Origin: Solen grandis
Lineage: Eukaryota; Mollusca; Bivalvia; Adapedonta; Solenidae
Length of the DNA: 64,000 nt
Direction of reading: 5' to 3'
Assembly: GCA_021229015.1 (NCBI GenBank)
Contig: CM037782.1
Location: forward strand, 59,693,514 to 59,757,513
Shown here: piece by piece, positions 13,191 to 23,705 of the stretch
Layout: each line of letters starts with the position of its first letter
How positions within the stretch are numbered: position 1 is the first letter of the stretch
Program-made: the position numbers and the translations under genes
The notes under the pieces: generated by a model
Database searches by the model: none
Seen by the model: only the letters and a program-made list of their open reading frames with translations
Told to the model about the DNA's origin: nothing

Positions 13191-15100
13191 CAATTTAATA
13201 TCCAGTTTGAAGCATAAAAACAGATTTACAATTGATCAACAAAGGGTCAAATTTTGTATTGTCGTAAAATTACCAAATAATGCTCAATCTTGAAAACCAA
13301 AGCATCGCTGGAAAAAAATCATGAATATTAAACAAAAAAAAGTTAGTAGCGACAGTAAACCGAAATATTTTAGTGAAGTTTGACATATTCTAGAGGACAA
13401 ACCATGCATTCCATAAATTCGCCACCCAATACATTTTGTGCGTATATGTCTTGTTAATCATAAGTAGAAAACGGAATTCTTCTATCTGATTTTCAACAAA
13501 AATGGGAAAGTTTTTCGTAGACATACCCTCATTTGCACACTCTTTTTGCTGTAACAACTTTTAATTGCGGTAAAATGATCAAATCAAGCCTGATCTTGAA
13601 AAACTAAATATGACTGGAAAGAGCTCTTCAAGAATTTACACTTTTATCTATATACTCTTGATAAAATATTTTTAGTTTTGGATATATTTTGGGCCCCACA
13701 AAAATAATCGTAATATGACATTGACCTTTGCATTTTTTTATTCTTAAATTGTGAGGCCGTTTGAAAAATGAAATTACATAACACGCGAAATATTCATTAA
13801 GAGTGAACAAAAATTAAAGCCAGGGCGACAAAAAAAACCCCTAAAAAAATCATGTTTTTTTTATTTCTTTTTATTTTTCTAATATTTTAGTGTAGTTTAC
13901 AGCTTCTAGGGGACAAACCATGCATTCAGTAAATTCGGCTACCCATTTATTTTGTGTATATATGTCTTAAAAATCATATGAATCAAACAGGATACTTCTA
14001 ACTGTTCTCAAGCAAAGAGGGACATGTTTTTCGTAGACCTACCCTCATATGCCCTCAGGTTTTGCAAGGTTGAAAAATGCAACCTCTTCTATCGCAAATA
14101 TTTCCCTTACCCTTTACTTTGAAATCAATCATATTCTATTGGGCTGTCAACAAGGAAAAGATTGCTGAAAACCGCATTTGAATCAGACTTCAACTTTTTG
14201 AGTCATAAGCAAAAAGTGAGTTCAAGCAAAGCGCCCCGTAGCGATAAATTGAGAAACAAAATTGGCGAATTTTTTACCATTAGGTACCCAGCAACGCAAA
14301 AAAATAGTTCAATTTAGTATGCAAGTCACATTAGTCGATCATTCTATTTCTTATATATCACAATTTAAAGCATACAATCTGATTTACATTTGTTAAAAAA
14401 GGATCAAACTTTGGACTGCCGTAAAATGATCAAATCAAGTCCGATCTTCAAAAACTAAAGATCACTGGAAATAACTTTTCAAGAACGTACACGTGTATCC
14501 ATATACTCTCTTGATAAAATACTTTAGTTTTGGAGCTACTTGGGACCGTAGAAAAACCAATATTCTTAATATATCTTAATATGACATTGACCTTTGCATT
14601 TTTTTTTAATTTTTAGATTATTAGGCCATTTGAAATATAAAATTACATAACATGCGAAACATTCATGAAAATTCAACAAAAAATAAAGTCAAGAGCAACA
14701 AAAATCCTAAAATAATCATGTTTTTGATATTTTTCCAATATTTTAGTGAAGATTAACTGCTTCTTGAGGACAAACCACGCATTCACTAAATTCGCCACCC
14801 AATTTATTTTGTGCGTATATGTCCTGTAAATAATATGCAGTAAACAGAACACTTCAAACTGATCTCAAACAGAAATGGACAGGTCTTTCGTAGACATACC
14901 TTATTTGCACAGTTTTTTGTTTTTGCAAGGGTTCAAACATTCAACCTCTTCTATCGTAAATATTTTCCCGTACCCGATACTTCGGAAGAGAACGCTGAAA
15001 ACCAGGTTAAAATCAAATTTCAACTTTTGAGTCATATGCAAAAACATGATTGTATGCAAAGCGACCTCTAGCGGCATACATTGAAACAAATTTGAACACA
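13190..15100. repeat. Degenerate triplicated segment
   Basis: Three related copies are visible. The block CGCCACCCAATACATTTTGT recurs at about 13420, 13935 and 14785, and GTAAAATGATCAAATCAAG occurs at about 13571 and 14420, with a diverged form near 13265. Spacing is uneven (about 0.5 and 0.85 kb), so this is an old, rearranged tandem duplication of a repeat element. No open frame of note. Confidence 0.65.
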
Positions 15101-15206
15101 TTTTACAACTATGCACAGGTTCAACTTAATGTTCATGCTTGTCTAAATTTCACGACTGTAGCTTTCGTCATCTGGCCATACCGCGTGCAAGAAATGGGTG
15201 AAAGAA

Positions 15207-15243
15207 ATGATGATGATGATGATAATAATAATAATAATAATAA
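15207..15243. repeat. (GAT)n(AAT)n microsatellite
   Basis: A run of GAT units passes into AAT units. The surrounding 90-residue open frame (poly-Asp, poly-Asn) is a by-product of this repeat. Confidence 0.85.
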
Positions 15244-15506
15244 CAAATCAACAGAAGAAGAACAACAACAGGTTTTTGCACAGCGAGAAGCGAAGACCTA
15301 CAAACAGATCATCATAAATTAGATAAAGTCAGACGTGTTTATGCATTATCTTAAATGTCTAAAGAATAAGGGCTTGCTCTCAAATATTCAAGAACACGAT
15401 TGATATGATATATCTTCTGTCTGTTTAATGTATACTTAAATGTAAACAATTATTACTGTAAGATTTATAGTAACATATACTATATAATTTAGAAAATCTC
15501 GACAAG

Positions 15507-15536
15507 GCTGTGTGTGTGTGTGTGTGTGTGTGTGTG
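15507..15536. repeat. (TG)n microsatellite
   Basis: About 14 TG units in otherwise unique AT-rich sequence. Confidence 0.9.
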
Positions 15537-15734
15537 AACATTATATACTTTATATTTACAAGTATGTCATAAAAAGAGTACTATCACATTCTCGGTAAAC
15601 AAACAATCTCTCATCCCATGTTGTTTGTTTAAAATTAATAAAAATTATTATTATTCATGCTTCTTATATTGATATATCATTTAGTACCTCATTATATACA
15701 TTATAATGTTCATAAACTGTAACCATTTGAAAAC

Positions 15735-15785
15735 AAGACGGTCATTGTGGCTCTAGATTGCTCACCAAATTATAAAGCTTAATTA
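15735..15785. mobile_element. 5' end fragment of a GGCCATGATGG-type element
   Basis: ACAAGACGGTCATTGTGGCTC followed by GCTCACC is a diverged version of the left end seen intact at 33640 and 37180 (ACAAGAGGGCCATGATGGC, then CTCACCTGA). The body and right end are missing. Confidence 0.45.
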
Positions 15786-16900
15786 AAGAGGTTAGGACAT
15801 AGAAAACGAAAATTAGGGTTATTAGGAATTGTGTCCCAATAAAAGTGACTGGAAGTTGTAAGTATAATGATAATGTATTGGAAATAATGAATAAATTTAA
15901 CTATTCAGGTACTGCTTTCAATTATAATTTTGGTTTTAATCCTCATGAAAAGAATATAGCTTTAAAAGCCCTAAAATTATGTTATATAAAACATATCAAC
16001 TTAATTTGAACCCATCTTTGAAGTACGAATTTTTTATGCCATTGTCGGCCCGATTTATACGTTTGTAAAAGACTATTGAATCTACTACATCTTCTTTTGT
16101 CATGTATGGAGAATAGGGAAGTTAAACAGATACGTTTTAAGTATTAGGTACTTGTGGTAAAATTGTGGAATACTTTCATTAATGAAGTATGTGATTTATT
16201 GTTGTTGTCACAGTAAAGTTGAATATATAGTTTAACCCTTTCCTCATAGAGGAAACCATGAAAAGCCCTATGCGAACAGCATAAAACCAGATCAGCCTGC
16301 GAGTTACTCGCAAGCTGATCAGGTTTTATGCTGTTCGCTGCTCCTCAGTGGTCTGGAAATGAGGATTTTGTAATTAAATTTGGTAAGGTTTAACTCTGGT
16401 GTTCTGCAGATCAGGCTTTATGTGGTACCTATTGAGTGCGTCAAAATGAGTATGATGCCTTTAGAAGGAGATCAAGTAATTATTTATGATATACATGTAG
16501 TTCATGAATTTCCCGTATGATTGTCGCGGTAATTGTTTTTATATTTGAAATTTAAAATAAAGACATTCTATTGCAATTTATGTCCATCCTTCCTTATCTA
16601 TATTTGACATGTATATAAGGCTGACCTTAGAAATTCTTTCACATTTTTTTAGGTGGGTAGGTAGGTAGGTATTTTTTCTTTTCATCTGACACAATAATTA
16701 TGGAAAATTATACTACTAAAGTGAACATACCACATGATTAATCAAATACTTGGTATATTTAAAAAAAAAACCATAGAAACTCGCCTATAAAACTATTCGT
16801 CTAGAAGACGGGACCCTTTTTTCACTCCCCTAATCTGTGGGTTTATGCTTTGACCCTCTTATTTGATGGGATAAGAAATCCAGAATGCATCATGAGCAGT
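15786..16900. other. Intergenic, one palindrome
   Basis: No gene recognised. The palindrome at 16272-16338 is the only structured item. A short GGTAGGTAGGTAGG run lies near 16655. Confidence 0.5.
16272..16338. repeat. 33-bp near-perfect palindrome
   Basis: Arm 16272-16304 (starting GCGAACAGCATAAAACC) and arm 16306-16338 are reverse complements over 33 bases with two mismatches and a one-base centre. I recall similar GATCAGCCTGCG palindromes as dispersed foldback repeats of bivalves. That is family knowledge, not shown here. Confidence 0.85.
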
Positions 16901-16919
16901 ATCGTTAATTAATTAAGAA

Positions 16920-17520
16920 TAATTTTACCTAGTGAAAGTAAAATTGAGGGAGTGGGGCCTGGCCCCCTGGTGACACATTCATCATGAGGAACAAGAATAT
17001 ATATGATTTATTAGTGGGGATTTGAACAGTTTTTCAGATAAAATGTTATAAGTAAAATTGAGGGGGTGGGGCCTGACCTCTTGGTGACTCATGTGTACAT
17101 AAAAGAAGTACCATTTAATCCATCTCATCATGAAGAACAAGAATATATATGGTTTAGGGGTGGGGATCTAAACATTTTTTGAAATATAAGGTCATACTTA
17201 AAATTGAAGGGATGAGGCCTGACCCCTGGGTGACCTTGGGGGACACCAAAGTAGTACTTCGCAATTCTTCTCATTATGAGAAAAAATATATGAATCAAGA
17301 TTGAAAATTTGAAATATTTAACCAAATTACATTTTTTTTTTATGCAAAAAGCCATCTTTGAGGGGGTGGGGCCTGACCCCCAGGGACCCTCTTATTTACA
17401 AAAGTCTGGGAGGCACCTTTACACGTTGAAGACTATAATCATATGAAGTTTTGTAAAGATACGCCACGCGGCCTCCGAGATATGGCCCATTACAAGTTGC
17501 CGGTGCAAGAAAGAAGAAGA
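16920..17520. repeat. Tandem GTGGGGCCTGACC repeat element
   Basis: Four units of roughly 110-150 bp share AAAATTGAGGG, GTGGGGCCTGACC, GGTGAC and CATCATGAAGAACAAGAATA. The array ends in a different block (ACGCCACGCGGCC..CCGAGATATGG, then an AGAAGAAGAAAC tail), as in the other internally repeated elements of this window. Confidence 0.65.
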
Positions 17521-18102
17521 AACGGAGTAAAAAGAATAAGTCAGTTTGTTTGGGAGATCAAATAATTATTGTGCGTTTCTTAAACTACTCTTACAACCGG
17601 TCGTGCGTGTTTCTACGAGCGGTTTGCGTGCAAAAAATAGCCAAGTAGTAAGATACACGCACGTGAAACGTACTTTTTTTGGTGGACGCAAACACGACGC
17701 AAAGCACGCAGCCCGAAAACTGGCCGGCCAGTTTTTCGCTACGACCTGTCTGCGACAATTCGAACGCCTGGAGCACGCTCGTAGCACGCAAGACAAAAGT
17801 ACTGAGTAAGTGCGCTAGGCGTGCGTGTAACGCAGGAAAAGCATGCAGACATTCCGGGGTATTTTACCACGAAGACGTACTTACCACGCAAGAGACTCGT
17901 ACGTTCAACTTGCTTTCAATGTACGTGTTAACAAAAAGGGGGGTGAGCGCACCTCCTCTGTGCGTTTATCTTACTTCCAAAGTACGTGGCGAGTACTTCT
18001 ACCGTACTTGTGAAGTGCGTCACACTAAGACGACACACGTGACCAGCACGATAAAAGTGGGTCACAAGTAATTGCTCTCAGTTCAAAATCGCCTTCGGCA
18101 GT

Positions 18103-18330
18103 GTGCACAATAGCTCCAAAGACAAAAGCAGAAAAGGGAAGAAGAGCAAGGATGATGAAACAGAAGAAAGAAGGAGAAGGGGAGAGAGGGAAAGACAAGC
18201 AGCTGAAGAGGAGAGAGAAGGAGAAAGGGCTGAAGGAGGAAAAGAAGAAGGTTCAGGTGTGCAGTCAGATGCGGAAAGCGCCACAAGTGCCATAGCATTG
18301 CGTCACGACCTTCGGCCTCCTCTAGCATAA
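18103..18330 (+). CDS. Doubtful short Glu/Arg/Lys-rich open frame
   Basis: 75 codons from ATG, very rich in Glu, Arg and Lys (for example ETEERRRRGERERQAAEEE), ending SAIALRHDLRPPLA. The opposite strand is also open, so the frame may simply follow from a purine-rich stretch. A candidate acceptor-like CTTCGGCAG lies just upstream, which would allow it to be an exon. No domain and no neighbouring exon was found. Probably not a gene. Confidence 0.15.
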   Translation: MHNSSKDKSRKGKKSKDDETEERRRRGERERQAAEEEREGERAEGGKEEGSGVQSDAESATSAIALRHDLRPPLA

Positions 18331-18632
18331 GCAGCTGTAGAAGTCATGGCGCATCCTTCTTGGAATCCAAAACAGTGAATGATGAAGAGACTCGGTGCTC
18401 CCTTTTATATTATTTTGGTTATCCGTGCGTTCCAGCAATTTGACGCACGAGTGTCGTGCTTAACACCTCCGTGCTCATTACGTTTCTCTTACGTTTCTCT
18501 TACTTCGTAAGTACGATTTCTGAAAACGTACGCTTCACTTGCAATACACGTACGATTATCTCACTCACTGTGTGCGACACAAGTACAGATTGTACGTGCT
18601 CCTTACTTCTTCCTACTTCCAAAAAGGCGTAC

Positions 18633-18900
18633 AGACCACTTGCAGGCCCCACGTTTAGAGCACGACACACCTACTCATAAAGTACTTACTACTTACGTCC
18701 GCTGCGATTTAATTTTCATCCTGCGACAACGCTACGGCTCTCTTACAACCCGTCGTGCGTGCTTAGAGATCGTGCGTCCTCGGAGTTCTTGTCAGGCGTA
18801 GCGTTGTCGCAGGATGAAAATTAAATCGCAGCGGACGTAAGTAGTAAGTACTTTATGAGTAGGTGTGTCGTGCTCTAAACGTGGGGCCTGCAAGTGGTCT
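18633..18900. repeat. Perfect 104-bp inverted repeat, 60-bp spacer
   Basis: Arm 18633-18736 (AGACCACTTGCAGG... ...CAACGCTACG) and arm 18797-18900 are exact reverse complements over all 104 bases. The spacer 18737-18796 resembles sequence near 17588. Perfect identity points to recent origin, gene-conversion-like correction, or an assembly fold-back. Confidence 0.93.
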
Positions 18901-19677
18901 TTCTTTTACTTATTTCATTCGGAAGTTGTTGTTTTTTTCTGTCAGAATCCATGCCTTTGGGGAACAGAGGGCTATGGTGTCTCATATCTTATCAGCACAT
19001 AAACTAAACTTCAGTAAGGTGCAATATGATTCAGGTAAAAGCAGTGTGAACAGGATGCGAAAATTTGAGAAGTCTGTGTAATAATTATGGGTGTGAGATC
19101 TGTCAATTATCCTGAAAGGAATGCTTGCAAAAGTGTCACCAAATGTATCCCTCTGTGCCCCTCCACTGATTTCAATTTCACCTTGTGTGACATCCGCTCT
19201 ACACACTGGAAGAAATTAACATACTGCAGTTCTCAGTTCATAGGGTGTGAAACTGACACAAGCCAATGTGCGGTTTCCTTTTGAACTCTGGGACAGCTTC
19301 TTTGAGATGCCGCTTATCAAAACTAAAGAGTTTTGTGTTAGCGGTTGTTTAAGTTTGGATTTATAGCAGGTATACACCTGGACATTTCCTGTTGTGTAAG
19401 AGTTCTTTTTATGCAACCGTTATATACGACTGATCTAGCAAAAGAAAAAAATCAGACACTTTAAAGCTTGAAAGGCCAAAAAAAAAAAAAGGTGAGTCGC
19501 GGCGATTTTCGTGAGTCGGTCGGATAACTCCAAACAAAGAATTTTGTATTCACACATGCTGTATTAAGAGGTAACTGCTTACACGGTTTTGACTGTATAC
19601 ACATGTAACTTAGTCACGTTGAAATATTGTATTATAAATCTCATTACAAGATTATATATGTGAAACAGAAAGCCCCC

Positions 19678-19712
<35 letters not shown>

Positions 19713-20078
19713 AAAAAACAAAACAACAACAAAAAAAAAACAGAAAGGAGAAAAGAAAGAAGTTTACAAGTTTACGTAAACCTTTCTTATAAAGCAAAGT
19801 AAATTTCTCTCTTCTGATTGGTCAGTCAGTCAGTTAGGCCGTGAAATTAGCGTCCATGGGTCTGTATTCGAGCGTTTTTTTTATTTATTTTCACGAAAAG
19901 TGACTGAACCTTTTGTGTAATCCGGTATAAGTTATAAAGTTTTAGTTGTTGTAATGTGTTTAATATATGGAAAAAATAAGTATTTTCTAAGCATGGGTGG
20001 TTTTTTAACAGAAGAAACAGGTGTGATAGGAAAAAGTCAAACGAAAATAAAAGAATATGTTGTTTTTTTTGTCGCATG
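18901..20078. other. Intergenic, simple repeats only
   Basis: No gene recognised. Includes a (CA)n run at 19680-19708 and poly-A stretches near 19480 and 19730. Confidence 0.5.
19680..19708. repeat. (CA)n microsatellite
   Basis: About 14 CA units followed by A-rich sequence. Confidence 0.9.
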
Positions 20079-20178
20079 NNNNNNNNNNNNNNNNNNNNNN
20101 NNNNNNNNNNNNNNNNNNNNNNNNNNNNNNNNNNNNNNNNNNNNNNNNNNNNNNNNNNNNNNNNNNNNNNNNNNNNNN
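20079..20178. other. Assembly gap (100 N)
   Basis: Exactly 100 unknown bases. The sequence resuming at 20179 is the right end of a repeat element, so the gap probably hides most of that element. Confidence 0.98.
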
Positions 20179-20290
20179 CAGAGGAGATGTCGTTTAAAGC
20201 AAATTGTTGACGACGCACGACGGACGACAACGGACGCAGGGTGATCACAAAAGCTCACATTGAGTACGTTGTGCACAGGTAAGCTTAAAT
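20179..20290. mobile_element. Right end of a TTGTTGACGACG-type repeat element
   Basis: CAGAGGAGATGTCGTTTAAA followed by GCAAATTGTTGACGACGCAC and a GGACGACAACGGACG stretch ends in CACAGGTAAGC. The same series closes the element at 37180-37975, so the missing left part in the gap is probably the same family. Confidence 0.7.
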
Positions 20291-20329
20291 AGGCATAATG
20301 AAATAACTTAAAGATCATTTCTTAACTTT

Positions 20330-22645
20330 TCTGAGATTGACTTTTTAACGACCAACTCTGCGTTATGTCGAAATTTTTCCCTTTCAAACAACCCTGATAA
20401 TGATTTTAAAGTTTGGACTAATGAATTTGCATCAGTATTATATGATCATTCTTCTTTAAAAACTAAATAAACGAGTGAAGAAATTGAAGATATTATTAAG
20501 GCAAAACATAATAGCAATAAAACTAAGCGATAGTCATTGTATAACTATAGAAGAAACAAAGTTAAATGCCTTATAGGGGAGAGTAAACAGCGATTATTTG
20601 AGACATCGGGATATTATTAACTCACTTGGACTCTCTCTTTTGGGCTCTCTGGACAGACTCAATGAATTTGTGAGTGAAAGAGTTCCAATGTTCGTCCAAT
20701 TTACGATTCCCCTTATCAAAGAAAAAGAGGTTCTGACTTTACGAAAACAGACAATAGAAAAGCAGCGGGGCTAGATGGATTTAGTCCGAAATTACTTAAA
20801 ACATCTGCGACTGTTATAGCCACATGCGTTGCTAATTTGATAAATAACTCTATCAGCAATAACACATTCCCTAGCTCTCTAAATTATGCCAAAATATTTT
20901 CAATATTTAAAAACGGTAACAAATCTAATCCAACTAATTATAGGCCGATATCAATACTCCCTGTAATATCAAAACCATTTGAACGACACGTAGCAAAACA
21001 TCTTTTGGCCTTTCTGAAAAAGTATAACTTAATTCGAGAAGGCCAGTCTGGTTTTTAGACATTTTCATTCATGCCCGACAGCTCTTGTTAAAATTATTGA
21101 TAGCTGGCTAAGAAATATGAATGCGGGAGAACTGACCGGAGCAATGTTTTACGACTTCAGAAAATCTTTTGATCTCGTAGATTTTCTGTTACTTATTGAC
21201 AAACTCAGAGTTTACAAATTCTCTGACAAGACAATAGAACTTTTCCATTCCTATCTGACTGGAAGAATATAGAATGTTGTCATTAATAATAGTATTTCAG
21301 AACCGCGGCCTGCTACAGCGGGAGTTCCACAGGGTTCTGTGTTAGGCCCAATATTTTTTTTTGATGTTTATCAATGATCTACCATTATATATTAATGGTT
21401 GTTCGACAGATCTTTTTGCAATAACACAACTATGCACATGCATGACAAGAACTTAGATGTAATCAAAAGCAAACTGCAATTACCAAACGATGCAGTATTG
21501 AACTGGTGTGCCAAAAATGATATGTTTCTTAGTGCAGAAATATCACCAATAATGTTGATTGGAACACGTAATAGACTTGCACAGGTTTCAGATATAAGCT
21601 TACAAATAATACACTGCATCCATTACGAATGTTAATAAACAGAAGGTACTAGGGATTGTTATCGATAATAAACTAACTTAGAACTCTTGAATTGAACAAA
21701 TGGAATTACAGATTTCCCGTAAACTTACCCTCATGCAGTTAATATCGTCATATGTGTCCCGTGAATGTTTAATGAAGTATTACAATGCATATTTAGTCCC
21801 CTTGTTTGATTACGGGCATTTGGTATAGGGCGGGACAAGCTCAGTAGACATTGTACAAATTGAAAAAATTACAAAAACGAGCAGCGTGTATTATTCTTAG
21901 AACAGGTCTTCTACGCCATCATCCTTAATGTTTGAAAAATTAAATTGGCTCCCAATACGGTGTCGTATCAAACATCATGTTCTTATGCTAACTTACAAAG
22001 CATTACATAATTCGGCTCCAATTAATATAACTTCGATGTTAAATGAAGTATTTTACAGTAATAAGAGGCTTCTAAGATCGGCATCTTATAGAAACTTAAT
22101 AGTTCCTAAATCTAATGGCTTATCATATAATAAATCTTTTGCAGTAGTTGCCCCAAAGTTGTGGAATTCGCTTCCACTGAAAATAAAAAAAATGCGAGTC
22201 GATTGTGTCTTTCAAATGATGTTTGAAAATGTACTGATTAGAACAAAATAAGTGCATGCCTATTATGTATGACTTTAATATGATACTGTTGTTAAAAATC
22301 TATTGTTGTTTATTTTGAAACAATTCACACTTCTATTTTAACAGCGACAGTTTTCCATTTAAAATATTGCTTTTTGAATCATTTATTCATATTTTATCTT
22401 CAAACTTATAATTGTTTAAAATGATTCTGCAAAAACAAATTAAAATGATAATACCATTTTGATAACATACACCCTTATGTTAATGATATTTGAATAATTT
22501 TCATCATCATTTATCATATGTTAGTGATATTTTATTTTCTCCAACTTTTCATACCTACAATTTGTATTATATCATTGTTAAGAGGACCATATGGAAGAAC
22601 ATTGCCAAATATGTTATCCTCTGAAAATAAAGATATAATTATTAC
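20330..22645 (+). mobile_element. Dead LINE (non-LTR retrotransposon), 5'-truncated
   Basis: Pieces of one reverse transcriptase lie in order but in broken frames. There is a pre-RT linker (20381-20600) and fingers with NYRPISILPVISK (20837-21055). Then comes a palm part with MFYDFRKSFDLVD (about 21143) and GVPQGSVLGP (about 21322). The expected catalytic Asp-Asp site is read as CNNTTMHMHD. The C-terminal segment 21928-22251 has LNWLPIRCRI, YKALHNSAP and APKLWNSLP, characteristic of CR1/L2-like LINEs. At least four stops or frameshifts separate the pieces. An AT-rich 3' tail ends near 22645 with TAATTATTA units. No endonuclease part is present. It is inactive. Confidence 0.88.
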
Positions 22646-23221
22646 TATATGAGAGAGGTCAATTTATATTTCCGTACAGAAATAAATAATGCATACACTG
22701 TCAAACTCTGGATAGCGTATGACACTAACGTATGCGAACGTACGAGAACATTGTTCATACGCTCGCAAGGCAGATATACGCTAAAACAAAAAAAAGTACA
22801 GTATATTTTCATATTGTTAATTCAAAGTGGTGTATCGGGGTTTTTCATCACCTACAGTGATAGCTCTAGTTTTTATTAAGAATTGTTGATTTACTGAATA
22901 ATTGAATAATTCACAAATCAGTAAAAAAGGATACTGGGGTATGGTCAAACTCAGTCAAATTGAATATCTCACCTTGCAATTTTTCATGAATAAAACATAC
23001 GGAGAGCATGAGAGCATGTAACTTTAGAATGCATTCAAGTATGTAATAAAATATTACATGCCAGAATTCTATAAACAATTTGAAGGCTGTTTTAGATATG
23101 CCAGGCATTAATCTAACACTGTCTTAATCTTGAGTTTCGGCTAATAATTTAGCTGTTGAAACCAGTAGCTACTTTGTTATATTTATATAATAACTTGAGA
23201 AGTGTGAAAGCAGGATATATT

Positions 23222-23271
23222 TTTTCTTAGCTTGTCCAAAATATTTTTTTCTTAGCTTGTCCAAAATATTA
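23222..23271. repeat. Two tandem copies of a 25-26-bp unit
   Basis: TTTTCTTAGCTTGTCCAAAA occurs twice in direct succession, a fresh local duplication. Confidence 0.8.
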
Positions 23272-23454
23272 TAATTTAAGAAGAACATATTTTCAGTCTT
23301 ATTAATTTAAATGGTAAATACTTTAAACAAGGAATATTTTTACTTAAGACATGAAGCGTTGATAGATATTAAAGAAATGGAGAATGTGGAACGGTTAAAT
23401 GATGAAGCAGTCAAAATAAGCATAGATGAAATCTCAAATGTACACAATCAGGCG

Positions 23455-23705
23455 TTAGGGAACTGGAGGCCGTGGGTCCGATCCCCGGCCGCGACATACC
23501 AAAGTCGTGAAAAATGGTCCTGGTATAGCACTCTTGCTTGGTGCACAGCATATTAAGGGTAGTTATAATAATGTGTGGAACCATGCCACTTGTCTACGTT
23601 GTGATACTGCAGTGTGACAAACTCTATATCTGTCTCAAGTAGATATAGTCTCCAAATGACTGAAATACTATCAGAAAGACGTAAACCCAACAAACAAACA
23701 CAATC
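23455..23705 (+). repeat. tRNA-derived SINE
   Basis: A B-box-like GTGGGTCCGATCCCCGGCCG head is followed by a body with CCACTTGTCTACGTTGTGAT and TCTCCAAATGACTGAAATAC, ending AAACCCAACAAACAAACA. The body is shared with copies at about 6195 and 40140. The CCCCGGCCGCGA part of the head is shared with 39409. Confidence 0.65.

Larger units (their letters stand above)
17560..18900. other. CpG-rich block with many CGTGCG/GTACGT words
   Basis: Compared with its AT-rich, CpG-poor flanks, this block is dense in CpG and in short words such as CGTGCGTG, TACGTG and GCACGC. CTCTTACAACCGGTCGTGCGTG at about 17588 recurs as a close variant at about 18740, so it contains internal repetition. Several open frames overlap here on both strands, as expected for composition-biased DNA. 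None matches a family I know. A diverged transposon is the most likely explanation. Confidence 0.5.

Noticed and set aside
17679..18071. 130-codon open frame on the plus strand
   Set aside because: Lies in the CpG-rich block where several frames on both strands are open; no domain, no codon pattern, no splice context.
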